This document shows positions 63,801-64,000 of a stretch of 64,000 nt of DNA, in pieces. The stretch lies in contig NC_079886.1 in the NCBI RefSeq assembly GCF_029227915.1, positions 2,666,001 through 2,730,000 on the forward strand, read 5' to 3'. The position numbers and the translations under genes are program-made. Below the pieces are notes generated by a model. That model was not told where the DNA came from. It searched no databases and was given only the letters and a program-made list of their open reading frames with translations. Each line of letters begins with the position of its first letter. Within the stretch, counting starts at the first letter, position 1. Source of the DNA: Hydractinia symbiolongicarpus. Its lineage: Eukaryota; Cnidaria; Hydrozoa; Anthoathecata; Hydractiniidae.

Positions 63801-64000
63801 GTACTTTCTTTGAATACTTTTGACTATACGGGCCGAGTACGGGATTTACGGGAAATCGCCGGTTTTCGTTTGCCGGCGATTAAACTTTTTTTACTTAGCG
63901 TGTCATCAAAAATGAAAACATTTTTGAAAACTGCAAGTCTCATGCGTTTTAGTGGTGAAAAAATAATTTGAAAAATCGCTCTGAAAATGAGTTTACTCAC
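60850..64000. repeat. Near-perfect copy of 41174-44324, 19,676 bp away, cut by the window end
   Basis: Every anchor is offset by exactly 19,676 (60985/41309, 62201/42525, 62520/42844, and 64000/44324), so there is no net indel in at least 3.15 kb. I noticed only two base differences beyond the edge: GCGTCCCATC near 63294 against GCGTCTCATC, and TACGGGAAATC at 63446 against TACGGAAAATC at 43770. It includes the hybrid monomer seen at 44.2 kb. Left of 60850 the match fades, with AACTTGTTTT and GATATACGG here. Confidence 0.85.

Larger units (their letters stand above)
1..64000. repeat. 203-bp satellite DNA array, about 315 head-to-tail monomers
   Basis: The same landmarks recur in fixed order every 201-204 bp throughout: ATCGTTCGGGAAATG, CTGGGTACTTT, a GGG-rich stretch ending ATCGCGGGTTTTCG, GCCGGCGATTAAAC, an inverted repeat around AAAA, then TGCGTTTTAGTGGTGAAAA. 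All copies read in the same direction and I saw no inverted monomer. No stretch lacks the repeat, so there is no unique DNA and nothing resembling a transposable element, tRNA, rRNA or conserved gene. Monomers differ by scattered substitutions and 1-2 bp indels, while blocks of several monomers are nearly identical. That is higher-order repeat structure maintained by unequal exchange. Satellites of this length are typical of eukaryotic centromeric or pericentromeric heterochromatin. The family itself I do not recognise. Confidence 0.97.

Noticed and set aside
1-64000. CRISPR array
   Set aside because: The repeat unit is 203 bp with no short-repeat and unique-spacer alternation, and no cas genes are present.
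1-64000. Telomeric or rDNA-linked repeats
   Set aside because: No short telomere-type runs and no rRNA-like stretches were seen at any point or on either strand.
41174-64000. Assembly error as the sole explanation of the 19.7-kb duplication
   Set aside because: Not ruled out, but the copies show at least two internal base differences and a distinct left edge, which fits two real loci better than a duplicated contig segment. Reads are needed to settle it.

Overview
The window is satellite DNA from end to end. I see no gene, RNA gene, transposon or CRISPR array in it. One monomer of about 203 bp is repeated head-to-tail roughly 315 times (64,000/203). Every copy lies in the same orientation and there is no foreign insertion. 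The first base is in the middle of a monomer and so is the last, so the array continues past both edges. This points to eukaryotic constitutive heterochromatin (centromeric, pericentromeric or subtelomeric). The species cannot be told from the sequence. By hand count a consensus monomer is about 37% GC with CpG about 1.9 times expectation. That argues against long exposure to germline CpG methylation and fits many invertebrates better than vertebrates or most plants, but it is only a weak hint.

The monomer has two halves. Consensus phase 1-111 is richer in GC (about 45%) and carries GGG triplets 9-11 bp apart. Phase 112-203 is AT-rich (about 27% GC) and carries a perfect 9-bp inverted repeat around an AAAA loop. 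In one monomer class the GC half contains a site resembling a CENP-B box, one base short.

Layout. At 1-8.2 kb an old higher-order repeat of 14-18 monomers is present in two copies and part of a third. 8.2-14.9 kb is a mosaic with small duplications. 14.9-18.6 kb is a tandem 9-mer. 19.8-21.0 kb is a tandem 3-mer. 21.0-24.8 kb is a 10-mer followed by a copy that has lost one monomer. 24.4-30.1 kb is a tandem 14-mer. 31.5-35.95 kb is a tandem 11-mer. 33.7-37.2 kb recurs at 40.8-44.25 kb (offset 7,087). 43.4-46.9 kb is a tandem 8-mer. 47-54.6 kb is an older mosaic. 54.96-57.2 kb holds a 7-mer partial duplication. 60.85-64.0 kb is an almost perfect copy of 41.17-44.32 kb, 19,676 bp away.

These multi-monomer blocks have exact whole-monomer offsets, very low divergence between copies, and hybrid monomers at their joins. 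That is the signature of repeated unequal crossing-over or gene conversion. The short open frames on both strands are by-products of the repeat. No undescribed gene system is present; the interest lies in the monomer's structural motifs and the recombination history of the array.
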